This document shows positions 61,283 through 64,000 of a DNA stretch of 64,000 nt, one piece after another; the first letter of the stretch is position 1; each line of letters starts with the position of its first letter. A program made the translations under genes and the position numbers. A model generated the notes under the pieces. It was not told where the DNA came from and ran no database searches. It saw only the letters and a list, made by a program, of their open reading frames with translations. The stretch is from an uncultured Pelagibacteraceae bacterium. GTDB taxonomy: Bacteria; Pseudomonadota; Alphaproteobacteria; Pelagibacterales; Pelagibacteraceae. The DNA lies in contig CABZEY010000001.1 of assembly GCA_902524955.1 (NCBI GenBank), positions 62,001 through 126,000 of the forward strand. Reading direction: 5' to 3'.

Positions 61283-62644
61283 TTATTTTAAGTTATTTAA
61301 AAGCTCTGGAGGGATCCCATCCAAACCTTGTAATGCTCCTCTGCCACCTTTAGACATTTTTTTCATAACATTTGTCATCATTTTATGTTGCTTGAGAAGT
61401 TTGTTTACCATTGAAATGTCTGTACCAGATCCATTTGCAATTCTTTTTTTTCTTGAGCCTCCAATAATTTTTGGATTATCTCTCTCATTTGGTGTCATTG
61501 CTAATATGATAGCTTCTTGTTTATTTAATAAACCTTCATCTAGATTGGACTCATCTATTTGTTTCTTCATTTTTGATACTCCTGGCATCATACTTAGGAC
61601 TCCACTCATCCCACCAACTTTTTTCATTTGTCTTATTTGCTGAAGATACGCATCGAAAGTAAAAGAACCTTTTTTTAAATCTTCTTCAATTTTGTTAATT
61701 TTTTCTTGTTCTAAATCTTCTGCAACTTTTTCAACTAGTGAAACAACATCGCCCATTCCAAGAATTCTGTTAGCTATTCGATCAGGATGAAATGCCTCTA
61801 ACTGATCTATTTTTTCACCATTAGCTAAAAATTTGATCGGACAACCTGTTACAGCTTTCATACTTAATGCTGCACCCCCTTTTCCGTCCCCGTCAATTCT
61901 AGTTAAAATAATTGACGATAAGTCAATTGTATTTTTAAATTCTTTTGCAATATTTACTGCATCTTGCCCTGTTAAAGAGTCTGCAACGAGTATTATTTCA
62001 TGTGGCTGTAATTCATTTTCTAATTGTTTCAACTCCATCATCATTTGTTGATCAATTTGATTTCTTCCTGCAGTATCAAAAATTACAACGTCTTCGCCAC
62101 TTAAAGAAACTGCATTTAACGCTCTTTTAGATATTTCAAGTGGTAACTGACCTTCTATAATTGGTAGTGTCTTAATTTGATTATCATTTCCTAAAATTTC
62201 TAATTGTTTTTGAGCAGCTGGACGATAAATATCCAAACTTGTCATCAAAACTTTTTTTGACAATTTTTTTTGAAGATAATAGCCAAGCTTTGCTGTGGTT
62301 GTAGTTTTACCAGAGCCCTGTAATCCAACTACTAAAATTTTTACAGGTGGAACGTTACTTAAATTTAAATCAGATTTCTTGCTACCCAAGACTTTAATTA
62401 ATTCATCGTTAACTATTTTGATAATCATTTGTCCAGGGGTGACAGATTTTAAAACTTCTTGACCAATTATTTTTGGCCTTACATCTTCAATAAATTTTTT
62501 TGTTACAGAGAGAGCAACATCAGACTCTAATAGAGCTTGTCTAATTTTTCTTAAACCTTCATCAGCTTGTTTTTCATCTAGCCTAGTAATCTTATTAAAA
62601 AACGAGAAGGCTGACTCAATTTTATCTGTTAAATTTTCAAACAT
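61283..62644 (-). CDS. ffh: Signal recognition particle protein (Ffh/SRP54)
   Basis: SRP GTPase that binds signal sequences and SRP RNA. The ATG at 62644 (453 residues, starting [16 protein letters not shown]) replaces the ORF track start, whose first 11 residues lie in the leader. NG domain: [36 protein letters not shown] and [15 protein letters not shown] domain starts at about 315 with Met-rich segments ([36 protein letters not shown]). Its RNA partner is ffs at 858-953. Confidence 0.96.
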   Translation of the reverse strand: MFENLTDKIESAFSFFNKITRLDEKQADEGLRKIRQALLESDVALSVTKKFIEDVRPKIIGQEVLKSVTPGQMIIKIVNDELIKVLGSKKSDLNLSNVPPVKILVVGLQGSGKTTTTAKLGYYLQKKLSKKVLMTSLDIYRPAAQKQLEILGNDNQIKTLPIIEGQLPLEISKRALNAVSLSGEDVVIFDTAGRNQIDQQMMMELKQLENELQPHEIILVADSLTGQDAVNIAKEFKNTIDLSSIILTRIDGDGKGGAALSMKAVTGCPIKFLANGEKIDQLEAFHPDRIANRILGMGDVVSLVEKVAEDLEQEKINKIEEDLKKGSFTFDAYLQQIRQMKKVGGMSGVLSMMPGVSKMKKQIDESNLDEGLLNKQEAIILAMTPNERDNPKIIGGSRKKRIANGSGTDISMVNKLLKQHKMMTNVMKKMSKGGRGALQGLDGIPPELLNNLK

Positions 62645-62756
62645 ATTTCCTTTTTTTACTCCCAGCAGCAATCGCACTAGTGGGCGAAACCTCGCTGACT
62701 AGTGTTGATCTCTCTTATTAAGAGACACCAGAAAAAGACTACCTTTTCCTTGGAAG
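62645..62756 (-). ncRNA. Structured 5' leader of ffh
   Basis: The roughly 112-base leader, predicted from the upstream promoter, contains a hairpin CACTAGT...ACTAGTG (7 bp) capped by GCGA-GGTT-TCGC with a 2x2 internal loop, and a second hairpin TCTCTT-AAT-AAGAGA; then GCTGCTGGGAG and the AAGGAAATATG start region. From memory, a candidate structured ffh leader was reported from SAR11 bacteria and is in Rfam; I cannot verify that this is the same element. Confidence 0.6.
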
Positions 62757-62762
62757 TAAGAA

Positions 62763-62791
62763 GAAACTACATAGATATGTTTATAAAGTCA
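62763..62791 (-). promoter_or_regulatory. Candidate promoter of ffh
   Basis: TTGACT, 17-bp spacer, TAGTTT on the minus strand. It gives a start at about 62756 and a 112-base leader. Confidence 0.5.
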
Positions 62792-62817
62792 AGAAAAGGG
62801 TCTAAAACGAAATAATT

Positions 62818-63636
62818 ATGAATTTTAAAGCATTAAAAATGGACGGGTTAGGAAATGATTTTTTGATCATTGATAACCGAGATCAAAAAATATATCTAAA
62901 TCAAGATCAAATTTTAAAGCTATCAGATAAAAAAAATAACATCGGATTTGACCAATTAATTTACATTGAAAATTCAAATGATGCTGATGCTGAACTTAAA
63001 TATTTTAATTCAGATGGAAGAAGGGCTGATGCATGTGGAAACGGTAATCGATGTGTTGCAGACATTCTAATTAAGGAAAAGAAAAAAGATAGAGTGATAT
63101 TTAAGGTTGGCAAATTCTTACATTATGGAAAGATTAATCAGGATAATCTGGTAAGCATTTTAATGCCCAAACCTACAAATAAACTGTCCGACATACCAGT
63201 GAGTGATGAGGTAAAAGATAATCCTTTAAAACTTAAAGTTAAAGAAAATTTATTTGAGGGACATTTATTAAATGTTGGAAACCCACATATTGTTTTTTTT
63301 AAAAAGATTTCAGATAATGATTTAACGCAGATTGGACCAATTATAGAAAATCATAAATATTTTCCAGATAGAGTAAATGTTACTTTTGCGGATATCCAAG
63401 ATAAAAAAAATATTAAAGTGAATGTTTGGGAAAGAGGCGCAGGTAATACATTGGCTTGTGGAACAGCTGCATGTGCTACTGCATTTATAGCATCGCAAAC
63501 TGGGAAAGTTGAAAATCCAGTGAACATTCATTTTAAAAGAGGATATTTAATAATAGAAATACAATCTGATAAAAATATATTGATGACAGGGCCTGTTTCA
63601 AAACCAAAAAAGATAGAAGTAAATTTAGATGACTAA
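62818..63636 (+). CDS. dapF: Diaminopimelate epimerase
   Basis: PLP-independent racemase of lysine and peptidoglycan synthesis. 272 residues: MDGLGNDFLIIDN, the first catalytic cysteine in DACGNGNRCVAD, and the second in GAGNTLACGTAACATAF. Ends eight bases inside the next gene (mtaB-like), the common alphaproteobacterial pair. Confidence 0.97.
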   Translation: MNFKALKMDGLGNDFLIIDNRDQKIYLNQDQILKLSDKKNNIGFDQLIYIENSNDADAELKYFNSDGRRADACGNGNRCVADILIKEKKKDRVIFKVGKFLHYGKINQDNLVSILMPKPTNKLSDIPVSDEVKDNPLKLKVKENLFEGHLLNVGNPHIVFFKKISDNDLTQIGPIIENHKYFPDRVNVTFADIQDKKNIKVNVWERGAGNTLACGTAACATAFIASQTGKVENPVNIHFKRGYLIIEIQSDKNILMTGPVSKPKKIEVNLDD

Positions 63637-64000
63637 CAAAGATATAATTACTTATGGATGCAGACTAAATATCTATGAGTCTGAAGTGATTCAGAAACAC
63701 ATGGACGAAGCTGGATTAAAAAATTATATTTTATTTAACAGTTGCTCTGTAACAAACGAAGCTAAAAAAAAAGTTATAAATGATATTAAAAAAGCTAAAA
63801 AAATTTCTCCTCAAAAGAAAATAATTGTTACGGGTTGTGCTTCTCAAATTGATAGTGAGTTTTTCACTAATATGACAGAGGTTGATCATGTTATCGGCAA
63901 TAAAGAAAAGATGGAATTGAATACATATTTAAGTCTTAAAAACTCACAATTAAAAAATAAAATTTCTGATATAATGCAGTTAAAATCAATAGCCCCACAA
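63629..64000 (+). CDS. mtaB: MtaB-like tRNA 2-methylthio-t6A37 methylthiotransferase (5' part, cut)
   Basis: Not in the ORF track since it runs off the window. From ATG 63629 the frame is open to the end (124 codons). The UPF0004 N-terminal domain of methylthiotransferases is visible: ITYGCRLNIYESEVIQKHM (first cluster cysteine), FNSCSVTNEA and VTGCASQID, which provide the three cysteines of the auxiliary 4Fe-4S cluster. The radical-SAM and TRAM domains would lie beyond the edge. Position after dapF is typical; MtaB rather than MiaB is chosen by the CRLN form of motif 1. Confidence 0.88.
   Translation, partial: MTNKDIITYGCRLNIYESEVIQKHMDEAGLKNYILFNSCSVTNEAKKKVINDIKKAKKISPQKKIIVTGCASQIDSEFFTNMTEVDHVIGNKEKMELNTYLSLKNSQLKNKISDIMQLKSIAPQ

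Overview
The window reads as a contiguous, gene-dense stretch of a small, AT-rich alphaproteobacterial chromosome (GC looks like about 30 percent by eye; not counted). Gene content and order fit a streamlined marine Pelagibacterales (SAR11)-like organism: overlapping start/stop codons, almost no intergenic DNA, standard genetic code (TGA used as stop), alphaproteobacterial-type PheA, PlsC, Coq7, CycM-like cytochrome c and CarD, and a SAM-II/SAM-V class riboswitch in front of metXW. I see no phage, insertion sequence, CRISPR array, toxin-antitoxin or secondary-metabolite locus. The taxonomic call is inference from synteny and composition; no database search was possible.

Layout. 1-2.6 kb: dnaX (cut by the window edge), the SRP RNA gene, pheA and kdsB on the minus strand. 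2.6-12.6 kb, mostly plus: membrane cytochrome c, AmpG-like permease, EF-hand protein, TauE/SafE permease (minus), zinc-ribbon membrane protein, second MFS permease, NlpC/P60 protein, SUV3-like helicase, TerB-like protein, FdxA ferredoxin and CarD. 12.6-13.0 kb: a bidirectional terminator and a 31-residue Lys/Arg/Ala micro-gene missing from the ORF track, with a striking upstream region. 13.0-18.5 kb: acyl-CoA synthetase, tRNA-Leu(CAA), DedA, DsbB-like, Coq7, HNH nuclease, serine hydrolase, HIG1-like and TlpA-like proteins. 18.5-27.2 kb: argH-lptM-lysA-plsC, then hisC-tyrA divergent from riboswitch-metX-metW, a methyltransferase and gloB. 27.2-34.3 kb: rplU-rpmA-obgE-proB-proA-nadD-rsfS-rlmH-ctpA-rppH. 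34.3-41.8 kb: atpHAGDC, priA and a small transaldolase. 41.8-56.4 kb: a TCA block (lpd, sucB, sucA, sucD, sucC, mdh, then asd and mmsA, then sdhB, A, D, C). 56.5-64 kb: leuB-leuD-leuC, rplS-trmD-rpsP-ffh with a structured ffh leader, dapF and the start of an mtaB-like gene.

How the genes work together. Most of the window is core metabolism: energy (SDH, oxoglutarate dehydrogenase, succinyl-CoA synthetase, malate dehydrogenase, F1 ATP synthase), amino acid synthesis (Phe, Tyr, His, Arg, Lys, Pro, Leu, Met), envelope maintenance and ribosome assembly/SRP. The least ordinary elements are small: the Lys-rich micro-gene and its repeat-bearing control region, the riboswitch-metX junction where a hairpin would bring a distant ribosome-binding site next to the start codon, the folded ffh leader, and the low-complexity tails on S16, L19 and CarD. 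I did not find a convincing undescribed multi-gene system.
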